Source: Rhizobium sp. 16-488-2b (GTDB lineage: Bacteria > Pseudomonadota > Alphaproteobacteria > Rhizobiales > Rhizobiaceae). Taken from it: DNA of 64,000 nt. The stretch is from contig NZ_JAGHMF010000039.1 of assembly GCF_017741815.1 (NCBI RefSeq), forward strand, positions 1 to 64,000, given 5' to 3'. Position numbers and translations under genes: made by a program. The notes under the pieces were generated by a model, which saw nothing but the letters and a program-made list of their open reading frames with translations, made no database searches and was not told the DNA's origin. This document shows, piece by piece, positions 1-7,888 of the stretch (within the stretch, counting starts at the first letter, position 1; the number at the start of each line of letters is the position of its first letter).

Positions 1-131
1 GCGCCGAGACGCGGGGTAGAAACGCATTGGCACTCCGCCCGGAAGGACCGAAATGGGCGGATGAGCAGTCGATCAAGCGGGTTTTTCAACGAAATCGGCC
101 CATTGCGGACATCCAAACATCTCCTCGGCAA

Positions 132-845
132 TCACCAGTCCGACGTGCTCCTAGCCATCGAACTTAATTTGCAATTACCGTCGAGGCTGGATCGGGGTTC
201 ACTGATGTCGTCGGCAGAGGCAAAAACCGCTTTGCCACCACGTGGGCTATCAGAACGCGTCCCGTCAGCAAGACCGAACTGCCCCAGGAACGTCAGTGAG
301 CTATAGTAACGCGATGCTGGCGCATCGCGAGGAAGATTCTCTTCGGATGAAGCTCTAAGGAACCCCCAAATCGGACGTCCATCCGGATCGAGCACGTCTC
401 GCGATTTTGTGGTCGTGCCGCGCTCGAACAGTTGCTTGCCAAGCGGAGTATGCTCGACGAGTTCACCAATAGAACAGGCGTAATCCAGCTTGTTGGTAGT
501 CGTAACGAAGCGGTAGAACCCCACGCCAAACCCAAAGAAGTAGGTTGCGCCGTCACTCGAGCGGAACACAGCCATTCCAGTGTTATATGGCTTCTGCTCG
601 ACTTTAATCCGAAGTGGGCGGTGTTCGCTCAAAAGTCTGGTAGGTTGAGAAATAATTAGTCCCTCATCCATCCCCAGCCCCCATCGGACTTGATAAGTGA
701 CCGTATAGTCCGTCTCAGGAAGTGCAACGGTCGACGAGCTGGTCGTCAGCGCACTGAGAGCCCAGTAAAGCGCTATGAAGATGACTAGCATTCCTATGAC
801 GGAGAGCATTATGCGACGCATGACATCTCGCGAACTTTTTGCCAT
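132..845 (-). CDS. Membrane-anchored protein of unknown function
   Basis: I do not recognise this family. The protein of about 237 residues has a short basic N terminus, then one hydrophobic helix (LSVIGMLVIFIALYWAL), then a soluble part of about 200 residues without a motif I can name. This looks like an inner-membrane anchor with a periplasmic domain. The frame stays open upstream to 908, but the part before MAKSSRDVMRR reads poorly and no start has a strong ribosome binding site, so 845 and 821 are both possible. It stands alone: no co-directional neighbour lies close, and a decayed transposon gene lies just upstream. Confidence 0.6.
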   Translation of the reverse strand: MAKSSRDVMRRIMLSVIGMLVIFIALYWALSALTTSSSTVALPETDYTVTYQVRWGLGMDEGLIISQPTRLLSEHRPLRIKVEQKPYNTGMAVFRSSDGATYFFGFGVGFYRFVTTTNKLDYACSIGELVEHTPLGKQLFERGTTTKSRDVLDPDGRPIWGFLRASSEENLPRDAPASRYYSSLTFLGQFGLADGTRSDSPRGGKAVFASADDISEPRSSLDGNCKLSSMARSTSDW

Positions 846-967
846 TGCAGCTAAAGATAGAGCCTCATGGGCTTGATGCAATGTCCACTTCTGGCGCACT
901 CCTGCCATCGAGGCCGCCGCGGCGGCTCGCAGAACCGCCTGCGGCGGTTGGTCGATATGGGAGGAAA

Positions 968-1543
968 ACGCCGCTTACGAAGAAGGCGTCGTTGAAGGAT
1001 TCGAACGATGCGCGCTACGCCCGCACGCTCTCCTCTTTCGCATATTCAGCCTTCGACGCCGCACTGGCGTCCGCCTGCTTGCGCCGCGGTGTTGGCCTCC
1101 GGCGGATCAATCCCGCCTAAACCTCGATCATTGGTCGCGTGAAGTTCTCTCGCCGCTACGGCATAAACGTCCACGAGGCCGCATCCGTTACCATCGCCCG
1201 ACGGGCGATGGGCTGCTCCGAGAGGCTACCCCGCTCCAACGATGGCACCGTTACGGTGCCGCCGAACGGCTCTGTCCATGTCACCCTCGACCTACCCGTG
1301 AGGAATGGTTCGAGGCATGTATGGACGGAGTGGAACGGACTGAACAGGGAGTGCCACAAGAAGGCGCTTGCAGCGCAGAGATCGTCGGGGCGAAAGCCTC
1401 GACCCGGAAGGCGACCCAAGACGTCGACCGGGCGGAACAGAGCACCGCTTCATAGTCTTTCGGCAGAGGCGGGACGTTCCTACCGGATGCCGCTTCAGTC
1501 GCGCGATCCAGGGACTGATCGCGCGCAAGGAAGAGTTTCCTGA
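968..1543 (+). pseudogene. TnpB-type (RuvC-fold) gene, C-terminal remnant with a stop codon
   Basis: One frame runs through both sides of a single TAA at 1118-1120. Before it the frame reads KKASLKDSNDARYARTLSSF and ends RRINPA; after it, TSIIGRVKFSRRYGINVHEA, then ARRAMGCSERLPR and VRNGSRHVWTEW. From memory of the family this is the C-terminal third of zinc-finger-lacking TnpB-related proteins, which usually have NPAYTSxIGRVK here, so the TAA probably replaced a Tyr codon. The N-terminal two thirds are absent and similarity fades before about 968. It is a dead copy, distinct from the intact gene at 7891-9363. Confidence 0.7.
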
Positions 1544-1640
1544 ACTATCAGTCGTCGCCGTGGCTGAGGCACGCGTGTCAACCATTCGTGACGAATACCC
1601 GCAAAATGAGCCAGTCCAACTCCTAACTGAAAACAGAATA

Positions 1641-1667
1641 AAACCCCGCCAAAAAATGACGGGGTTT
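1641..1667 (-). terminator. Rho-independent terminator of the SDR gene
   Basis: Perfect 8-bp stem AAACCCCG / CGGGGTTT around an 11-nt A-rich loop. On the minus strand it is followed by TTATTCTG. It sits 42 bp past the stop codon of the SDR gene and would end the MFS-SDR operon. Confidence 0.75.
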
Positions 1668-1709
1668 GTCAGAGGTCAGAAGTCCGCAGCGCAAAGCCGA
1701 GGGACGCAG

Positions 1710-2474
1710 TTAGACCGGAATCGGCTCGGCAACGAGAGCTTCGTTAAATTTGTTGACGAAGTCATGCTCCTTGGAGCCAGGATTGTCGCGGAGCATCTGG
1801 ATCGCATCCACGTAAATTTCCTCTTGGTCTGTCGCGAGTTTGGCCATTGTTTCTTTGATAAAGGCGTCGAGCGGCATTGCTCGCGGATCGCCACTCTTCT
1901 TGATCAAGTCGGTGTCGACCCACGGCGGAGCGATCTCCTGCACTTTCACCGACGTTTCCCGGAGCGTGAATCGCTGCGACATCGAGTAGGAATGAAGCGC
2001 GGCCTTCGTCGCCGAGTACACAGCATTGTAAGCCAGTGGCACGAACGCGAGTACCGAGGTGTTGTTTATAACGACGGCTGAGGGCTGCGCCTTCAGATGC
2101 TCGATCAATGCCGAGGTCATGCGGATCGGGCCGAGGAAGTTCGTCGTGACGACGTTCTGCATGGATCGTTCGTCCATCGGGCCAGATGCGTCGTCGAAGG
2201 GCATGATCCCGGCGTTATTGACCAGAACGTTGAGCGCTGGGAAATCGGCAACGATCTTCTTTGTCACCGTTTCGATACTCTGCGGGTCGGTGATGTCCAT
2301 CTCGTAGGCGGCCATGCCGGGGTGTGCTTTGATGGTCTCGTCGAGATTCGCCTTGCGGCGTCCCGAGATGATAACTTGGTTCCCGAGCTTGTGGAACGCC
2401 TCGGCAAGGCCGCGCCCAATCCCCGAACCGCCACCGGTGATGAATATCGTGTTGCCGGTCATTTTCATTGTCAT
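1710..2474 (-). CDS. SDR-family NAD(P)-dependent oxidoreductase (DltE-like)
   Basis: A 254-residue classical short-chain dehydrogenase. Visible motifs are the cofactor loop TGGGSGIG (about residues 13-20), NNAG (about 87-90), a Ser in NNTSVL and the catalytic YSATK. The length is normal for the family. The substrate cannot be told from sequence; the closest style I know is the DltE/YciK-like group. It lies 49 bp downstream of the MFS gene on the same strand and is probably co-transcribed with it, so both are likely controlled by the divergent TetR gene. A good terminator follows. An efflux pump plus a reductase suggests handling of a small toxic carbonyl compound, which is inference only. Confidence 0.9.
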   Translation of the reverse strand: MTMKMTGNTIFITGGGSGIGRGLAEAFHKLGNQVIISGRRKANLDETIKAHPGMAAYEMDITDPQSIETVTKKIVADFPALNVLVNNAGIMPFDDASGPMDERSMQNVVTTNFLGPIRMTSALIEHLKAQPSAVVINNTSVLAFVPLAYNAVYSATKAALHSYSMSQRFTLRETSVKVQEIAPPWVDTDLIKKSGDPRAMPLDAFIKETMAKLATDQEEIYVDAIQMLRDNPGSKEHDFVNKFNEALVAEPIPV

Positions 2475-2523
2475 TCTCCTTGGTTAGGTTTTTCAGAGGA
2501 AGAGCCGCACTGAGCGGCCCCGT

Positions 2524-3738
2524 TTATTGGGCGGGCGACGTGCTGGAGACCGCAGTTCTCGTGGCGAAACCGCAAAGGAGTATCAGGCCGACAGCCTCGG
2601 CTAAGGCGGCGGCGAGACCGAGGTCGCCTACTTGGCCCCGAGAGACGACAACCGCGCCTACCGCGCTGCCAAGAGCGAAGCCGGCGTACATCGACGACGT
2701 GTTGAGAGACAGCACGATCGAGGCGGAGGCTTGGCCGCCAGTCTGGATCAGGTGAGACATTTGGGCTGGGAAGAACCCGAATACTGTTACGCCCCAAACT
2801 GCGACGGAAATCACGATCGGGATCACAGCCTGGCTCGGAGACAGGAAAAAGGCGGTGAACGAAAGCACCAGGAACGCGCCGATCAGAATGACCAGACTAC
2901 CTACCATCACGACTTTGGCACCCAGCTTGTCGCTAAGCACTCCCCCCGTGAAAATGCCGATGGCCGCGCCTACACCCCACAGGCAGACGATAAAGCTGAT
3001 GCCATCCGGGCCAAAGTTCGCGACGGACTGGAGGTACGGTGCGATGTAAGTCCATACGGTGTAGGCGCCGATCGCCCAGAACAGCGTTATGGCAAGGCCG
3101 ATCAGGATCGGCGGGCGTTTCGCGACGGCGACCCTGGCAGCGAGACCTGGCACGGATATCCCGGCCCCGGCCGACCTGTCGAGGCCTACAACAAGACCGA
3201 CAACAGCTATCATTGCGAGGATGCCTACGCCCAGGAATGTCACGCGCCATCCGAGCGCATTACCCACCAACGATCCGATGGGCAGTCCCAGCGCAATCGC
3301 GATAGTCATCCCGCCGTTCACGATGGCCAGCGCCCGGCCTCGCTTTTCCGGCGCGACCAAGACGCTGATCAGCGCGTTTGCGTTTGGAGTGTATAGACCT
3401 GCCGCGATAGCCAACAATATACGGGCCGCGAAAATGCCCCAGTAGCCACTCGACTGCCACGCCACGAGGTTGGCCAAGGCGAAGAAAGCCATCGTCGAAA
3501 TCAACAGTTGACGCCTATCCACTCTTCCGAAGAGCGTCGTCAGTATCGGCGAACTGAACGCGAGGGTGAGCGTGAACACAGTGACCAGCGTTCCGAGCGT
3601 CGCGACAGACAGCTGCAGATCCATGGCCATACTGGGGAGAAGGGGGACAATCATGAACCCCTCCGTACCGATCGCGAATGTACCGAGCGCCATGACCCAG
3701 GCTGGGGCGAGGGATTGATTTCGAACTTCTACAGCCAT
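2524..3738 (-). CDS. MFS efflux transporter, DHA1 family
   Basis: A 404-residue major facilitator with about 12 membrane helices. GRVDRRQLL fits the conserved loop between helices 2 and 3, and helix 5 has a Gly-rich, Pro-containing stretch (IAIALGLPIGSLVG), as in drug:H+ antiporters. Resemblance is to the AraJ/YdhP/NepI type. It is divergent from the TetR gene, with 147 bp between the two starts holding a clear inverted repeat, which is the usual layout of a TetR-controlled efflux pump. The exported compound is unknown. The SDR gene follows in the same operon. Confidence 0.92.
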   Translation of the reverse strand: MAVEVRNQSLAPAWVMALGTFAIGTEGFMIVPLLPSMAMDLQLSVATLGTLVTVFTLTLAFSSPILTTLFGRVDRRQLLISTMAFFALANLVAWQSSGYWGIFAARILLAIAAGLYTPNANALISVLVAPEKRGRALAIVNGGMTIAIALGLPIGSLVGNALGWRVTFLGVGILAMIAVVGLVVGLDRSAGAGISVPGLAARVAVAKRPPILIGLAITLFWAIGAYTVWTYIAPYLQSVANFGPDGISFIVCLWGVGAAIGIFTGGVLSDKLGAKVVMVGSLVILIGAFLVLSFTAFFLSPSQAVIPIVISVAVWGVTVFGFFPAQMSHLIQTGGQASASIVLSLNTSSMYAGFALGSAVGAVVVSRGQVGDLGLAAALAEAVGLILLCGFATRTAVSSTSPAQ

Positions 3739-3769
3739 CGATCGACGTCTCCAATGATCTATTGCCTTT

Positions 3770-3789
3770 TAATCCGACTGGTCGTATTA
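3770..3789. promoter_or_regulatory. Probable TetR operator
   Basis: A 20-bp inverted repeat, TAATCCGAC-TG-GTCGTATTA, matches at 8 of 9 positions per arm. It lies between the divergent MFS and TetR starts. Size and symmetry fit a TetR/AcrR homodimer site controlling both genes. Confidence 0.65.
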
Positions 3790-3885
3790 TTCCGTCAATG
3801 CAGTTTATTTTTGCCTTGCCGCTCCGAAACGGCCTTGAAACTGGTTCGGCTCGTTCATAATCAAGTGCTGCAGGAGATTGCGATC

Positions 3886-4470
3886 GTGACAACTATTAGA
3901 CAGAAGCTCGTTGACGCCGCCCAAGAGCGGTTCAATGCGTTGGGCTACAGCGGTTGCGGAGTACAGGAAATCGCCGACTACGCAGGTGTCCCAAAAAGCA
4001 ATTTCTACAACTACTTCAAGAGCAAAGAGCGGCTGGCCCTCGAAGTTCTCGAAGGATATGTCGCATCGTCCAGACGAGAAATATTGTCTGATCCGATCCT
4101 GTCTCCCTTGGCACGGATCAAGGCCCATTTCGAATTCTTCATTTCGAGATACGAGAAGAACGGATTCGATAGAGGCTGCCTTATCGGCAACCTTGCCGTA
4201 GAGAGTTCGGATAACGTGCCCCTCCTCCGGACAGCGCTTAGAGAGGCACTGACATCGTGGACGCACTTGCTCGCAGAGGTCATCGAAGAGGGGCAAGCGC
4301 GCGACGAGATCAAACCCGGATTGGACCCGGTGGAGATGGCGCGATTCCTGATCAATAGCTGGGAGGGGGCAGTTTTGCGCATGAAGCTCACGCGGGACCG
4401 CCGGCCTCTGGACGACTTCATGTCAATTGCAATGGGGCTTCTTAACGAGCGAAGTGCGCTTTCGACGTGA
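3886..4470 (+). CDS. TetR/AcrR-family transcriptional regulator
   Basis: About 194 residues starting at a GTG (3886) preceded by CAGGAG at 3871-3876. The frame is open much further upstream, but that part overlaps the MFS promoter and reads as non-coding. The N terminus carries a TetR helix-turn-helix (VQEIADYAGVPKSNFYNYFKSK... style, about residues 20-45), followed by an all-helical ligand domain resembling the TetR_C/AcrR type that contains FDRGCLIGNLAVE. It very likely represses the MFS-SDR operon and itself by binding 3770-3789. The inducer is unknown. Confidence 0.9.
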   Translation: MTTIRQKLVDAAQERFNALGYSGCGVQEIADYAGVPKSNFYNYFKSKERLALEVLEGYVASSRREILSDPILSPLARIKAHFEFFISRYEKNGFDRGCLIGNLAVESSDNVPLLRTALREALTSWTHLLAEVIEEGQARDEIKPGLDPVEMARFLINSWEGAVLRMKLTRDRRPLDDFMSIAMGLLNERSALST

Positions 4471-4550
4471 TTCACTTAGATTTATCGCTAGTCATGAACG
4501 GCAAAGCACTTGTGGGTCACCGATGTCCACCCGGAGACGCAATGATTGGC

Positions 4551-5501
4551 CTAGCCTTGCCCGGCACAATTTTCATAGGTCTCGGCCGAAGCAACCGCAG
4601 CGATATCTGCCACCACTGAAAGTGCTAGCGACGATGCATCCCGTGCCTTGTCGAATATGCCGATGGGTGCTTTGATTCTTGAGATCTCTGCGTCGGTAAA
4701 TCCCAAGTTCAGGAGGCTTCGACGACGCCTGTCATGCGTGCGACGGCTTCCAAGCGCGCCGATGTAGAATGCTGGCGATCTCAGTGCGGCTTCCAACGCG
4801 GGAAGCTCGGCATCCAAGTCGTGGTCCAGCAGGGCTACTGCGGTGAACATGTCCAGCGGCAAATCTGCGACAGTTTGCCCAAAGGATTTTCCAGCCAGTT
4901 GGACCTCGTATCCGGCTGCCCGAGCCACCAGGGCAACGGCGTCGGCTTCCAGCCGGTTGCCCGAGACCACGATCTTGGTGGGAGGGCGGTATGACCTCAT
5001 GAATCCCACCGGAAGCCACTCAGTCTTCTCTGCGGAAGCCTCCACGAGAGTTTCCGCCTCCGGTCTGTACAGGAGCGCCGCGACCTGTCGCGCTGCCAAG
5101 AGATCCAAGACCCGATCGATTGGCTTGATATCCTTGAGGATATGGATGGAAAGCCGTATGCCGCCCCCGCACGGCAAGACGATGTCGAAGAACGGGGAGC
5201 CTTCGCCGAGAAGGAGGAAACGGTCGTGACCAACCTTGAGCGCCTCGACCGCCTCTGCTGCGACGGCCGCCTCGGTGCAACCTCCAGAAACGAAACCGCA
5301 GTACAGCCCGTCAATCCGAACGCTCATCTGGGCGCCGAGCGGTCGGGCAGCCCCTCCCCGTATATCCACCAGCGTTACCAGGGCTACAGGGATGCCCGCC
5401 GCGAAGGAGTCCCGTGCATGGCGCAATATATCGAATGGACTATCGGTCACGAACTGGACACGGGGTCTTTCCTGTTCGGCTATCTGATACTGAGCGTTCA
5501 T
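4551..5501 (-). CDS. XdhC/CoxI-family molybdoenzyme maturation protein
   Basis: A 316-residue protein with the two XdhC parts. The N-terminal XdhC/CoxI domain has VSGGCTEAAV (about residues 73-82) and a Gly-rich LPCGGGI. The C-terminal Rossmann-like domain has KIVVSGNRLEADAVA and the signature IGALGSRRTH. In known systems XdhC binds molybdenum cofactor and delivers its sulfurated form to xanthine dehydrogenase-family enzymes. No such enzyme is in the window, but a triheme cytochrome c lies just upstream on the same strand and a MobA-like transferase at 14.4 kb, a set often found with periplasmic aldehyde or isoquinoline oxidoreductases. A hairpin separates it from the cytochrome gene. Confidence 0.88.
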   Translation of the reverse strand: MNAQYQIAEQERPRVQFVTDSPFDILRHARDSFAAGIPVALVTLVDIRGGAARPLGAQMSVRIDGLYCGFVSGGCTEAAVAAEAVEALKVGHDRFLLLGEGSPFFDIVLPCGGGIRLSIHILKDIKPIDRVLDLLAARQVAALLYRPEAETLVEASAEKTEWLPVGFMRSYRPPTKIVVSGNRLEADAVALVARAAGYEVQLAGKSFGQTVADLPLDMFTAVALLDHDLDAELPALEAALRSPAFYIGALGSRRTHDRRRRSLLNLGFTDAEISRIKAPIGIFDKARDASSLALSVVADIAAVASAETYENCAGQG

Positions 5502-5535
5502 CGATACGGCCTCGTTGAAAGAAACTGCGCAATTG

Positions 5536-5560
5536 GCCCGCGCGTGAATTCCGCGCGGGC
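5536..5560 (-). terminator. Hairpin after the cytochrome c gene
   Basis: Perfect 9-bp stem GCCCGCGCG / CGCGCGGGC with loop TGAATTC. It lies between the cytochrome stop (5581) and the XdhC start (5501). It has no good U tract on the minus strand, so it may attenuate rather than end transcription. Confidence 0.5.
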
Positions 5561-5580
5561 ATTCTTGATTTCATCTGCAA

Positions 5581-6873
5581 TCAGCGCGCTTCGGAAACCT
5601 GCTTGGCTGTGACGGTTCCCTTGCGCCCGCTGAAGTGCTCAACGACGTAGTTCGACAAGGCGGCGATGTCCTCATCCGTGTAGATCTTCGAGAAAGACGG
5701 CATAGTTTTTCCTGGAGCCGCCTCATGATCGGACGACCCTTGCAGGACGACCCTCACCACGTTGCTAGCGATCGGATCGCTAAGGGCATGACCGCCAACG
5801 ATCGCGGCTCGCTCATTGAACTGCCCTTCCCCGTTCCATCCATGACAGCTCGCGCAAGCGCCGGCGTAAATCTGCTTGCCGATTTGAGTGGTTGAGGAGG
5901 TAGGCGTCGACGTAGCCATAAGCTCTCCGTCTTCGCGCCGCACTGCTTTGAGATCAGGGTCTCCCGAGACCGCGGGCACCGTACGGAGGTATGTGACAAT
6001 GGCATCGATGTCGGATTTGGGCAGCTTGCTCAGGCTGAGATCGATAGCTTCGCGCATCGGGCCTGCGGCAACACCATGATCCTTGGCGTGCCCTGCCGAC
6101 AGCATTTCTGCGATCTGCTCGTCGCTCCAGCTTCCAAGGCCGAATTCCTTGTCTGAAGTGATGTTCCAGGCCTTCCAACCGTCGACGTCGCCACCGGAAA
6201 GGGCGACACTCTGCTTTCTTTGAAACATCAGTCCGCGCGGCGTATGACACTCGCCGCAGTGAGCAAGCGCTTCAACGAGATATGCTCCATTGTTCCACAT
6301 CTTGTCCTTGCTTGGATCCTCTTCGAACTGGCCCCGCGGAAGAAATAGAAGCTTCCACCCGCGCATCAGAGGTCTCTGATTGAACGGAAACGCCAATGCG
6401 TTTTCCGGTGCGGGTTCGGCTACTGGGGTCAGCGTTGTCAGGTAAGCTTTGATCGCAAGAACATCGTCTGTCGAAAGAAGCGCGTATGAGGTGTAGGGGA
6501 AAGCCGGATATAGATCTTCACCGTGCTTGCCGACGCCGGAGCGCATAGCCCTAACGAATTCGGCGTCACTCCAATCTCCGATCCCCACCGCCTTGTCGGG
6601 CGTGATGTTGGGAGAATAGATTGTCCCGAAGGGAAGCTTGAAAGCCAATCCCCCAGCAAAAGGCTTGCCGCCTTTCGTGGTGTGACATGCTGCGCAGTCG
6701 GCCGCTATCGTCAGATATTCTCCGCGAGCGATGAGTTCCGCCCCCGTTGGCTGGGCCTTACTCGCCTGCACATTCGGAAGCGCGTGAGGCCAAAAGAAAA
6801 AGAAGACCGCTCCCAGGAGGGATGCAACCAAGATAGAACAGATCCCGATAATGTATTTCCGCCAGCGTGCCAT
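5581..6873 (-). CDS. Triheme c-type cytochrome, dehydrogenase electron-acceptor subunit
   Basis: A 430-residue protein with an N-terminal membrane anchor (about residues 8-28) and three heme c attachment motifs: CAACH (60-64), CGECH (206-210) and CASCH (340-344). Met-containing axial-ligand regions follow each. This three-domain layout is that of the cytochrome subunits of membrane-bound alcohol, gluconate or aldehyde dehydrogenases and of IorAB/nicotinate-type molybdoenzymes. It would pass electrons from a periplasmic enzyme to the respiratory chain. XdhC follows on the same strand, which favours a molybdenum hydroxylase partner, but the catalytic subunits are missing here. Confidence 0.9.
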   Translation of the reverse strand: MARWRKYIIGICSILVASLLGAVFFFFWPHALPNVQASKAQPTGAELIARGEYLTIAADCAACHTTKGGKPFAGGLAFKLPFGTIYSPNITPDKAVGIGDWSDAEFVRAMRSGVGKHGEDLYPAFPYTSYALLSTDDVLAIKAYLTTLTPVAEPAPENALAFPFNQRPLMRGWKLLFLPRGQFEEDPSKDKMWNNGAYLVEALAHCGECHTPRGLMFQRKQSVALSGGDVDGWKAWNITSDKEFGLGSWSDEQIAEMLSAGHAKDHGVAAGPMREAIDLSLSKLPKSDIDAIVTYLRTVPAVSGDPDLKAVRREDGELMATSTPTSSTTQIGKQIYAGACASCHGWNGEGQFNERAAIVGGHALSDPIASNVVRVVLQGSSDHEAAPGKTMPSFSKIYTDEDIAALSNYVVEHFSGRKGTVTAKQVSEAR

Positions 6874-7587
6874 AGGTCTGTATTCCTTCTCGATCCCGTC
6901 TCTGCAGACGCGTCACTCGTGTCAAAAAATCTGTCACGCGAACAATCCCGGTGACCGACCAAGAGCCGCTTCGACGTTTGAATTGCAAAGGGACCAAATT
7001 TCAGAGCTGTGAGATTGCACAATCCTGCACTCTCATCATTGAAGGCGCTTTGTTTCTGCCTTCCGGCCCCAACGGCGGATTGATGCAAAAAATGGCGATC
7101 CCTGCTCGGTCTGGGAGGGGGGCCAGGAGCAGGGATCGCAAGGTCGTAGCCATGGCGGATGGACTACGACTAGAAGGCGACGGAGACACCTTCGAGGAGA
7201 GGCGGCCGATGGGAGGAGGAGGTCGACCATGTTTCCTCGCCTGTATTTATAAAGCCTCAAGCTCCGGCTATTTTCTTGCAAGATTCAATTTCCGAACGAC
7301 GCGTTTTTGTACCATCCGGTCCTGCTTTGCTTGAAAACGTCGGATTCGAGGTCGTCGTTTCCCAAACCTTTTGTTTTTCGACCAGGTCTTCGATGCCTCA
7401 GCGCCTACCATCCTTGGTACGAGCCTTCGAGGAAAGCACCGGCTGTGAAGCCGATGCTGGTGGCGCGCGCTAATTCGACAATTCGAACACAACGTTTTCG
7501 CTAAAATGGACGGGCGACGCGGATGAGTGCATCTCAATACCAAAAACCATAGTCGCTTACCGACGCACTGTTCTAGGAGACGATTTA
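6874..7587. other. Gene-poor stretch with a strong inverted repeat
   Basis: No convincing gene in about 710 bp; the open frames here overlap each other and show no motif or good ribosome binding site. It holds the cytochrome promoter region, a perfect 12-bp inverted repeat at 7096-7138, and TTTGTACCATCCGG at 7306-7319, a weaker match to the recurrent window motif. Confidence 0.6.
7096..7138. repeat. Perfect 12-bp inverted repeat (stem-loop)
   Basis: CGATCCCTGCTC at 7096-7107 pairs with GAGCAGGGATCG at 7127-7138. An inner CTGG/CCAG pair encloses a G-rich loop. No gene ends close by, so it is either a terminator of an unseen small RNA or a structured RNA element. Confidence 0.6.
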
Positions 7588-7830
7588 ATGAAGATCACCT
7601 ACCATGTGGGCCAGCATGACGGCGGATACGCCTATCGCCTGGACAACGTCTGGTCGGAACCATTCGCCACCCACCAGCAGGCCCTCAACGCTGCCAAGGG
7701 CGCGGCTCAGCGCCAGCACCTAGAGGGTCGCGACGCAGAGATCAGCTATCAAACCGCAGACGGCACCTGGCGGAGCGAACACGCTCTTGGCGGCGACAGG
7801 CCGGAGACTGCGGTAGTTGATGACACTTGA
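7588..7830 (+). CDS. DUF2188-like small protein
   Basis: An 80-residue protein with a very good ribosome binding site (TAGGAGACGATTTA before the ATG). The N-terminal half reads ITYHVGQHDGGYAYRLDNVW, then a THQQALNAAKGAAQRQ helix, matching the beta-beta-alpha plan of DUF2188 proteins (YHVxPHDGGW...AxxxArxxA). The function of the family is not known to me. The C-terminal 25 residues are polar and variable. It is monocistronic, with a hairpin 13 bp after the stop. Confidence 0.75.
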   Translation: MKITYHVGQHDGGYAYRLDNVWSEPFATHQQALNAAKGAAQRQHLEGRDAEISYQTADGTWRSEHALGGDRPETAVVDDT

Positions 7831-7842
7831 GCCTGATCACTG

Positions 7843-7878
7843 CGAAAAGCCCGTCGAGTTTTGCTCAAAGGGCTTTCG
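7843..7878. terminator. Hairpin outside the TnpB-like element
   Basis: CGAAAAGCCC at 7843-7852 pairs with GGGCTTTCG at 7870-7878, with one bulged A. It serves the DUF2188 gene on the plus strand. It lies just outside the 8-bp direct repeat of the mobile element, so it probably predates the insertion. Confidence 0.5.
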
Positions 7879-7880
7879 AA

Positions 7881-7888
7881 ACTTGTTC
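7881..7888 (+). repeat. Left target-site duplication of the TnpB-like element
   Basis: ACTTGTTC abuts the left inverted repeat and is identical to 9489-9496. Confidence 0.85.

Noticed and set aside
1368..2081. 237-codon plus-strand frame from 1368
   Set aside because: Its second half is antisense to the SDR gene and its first half runs out of frame through the TnpB remnant.
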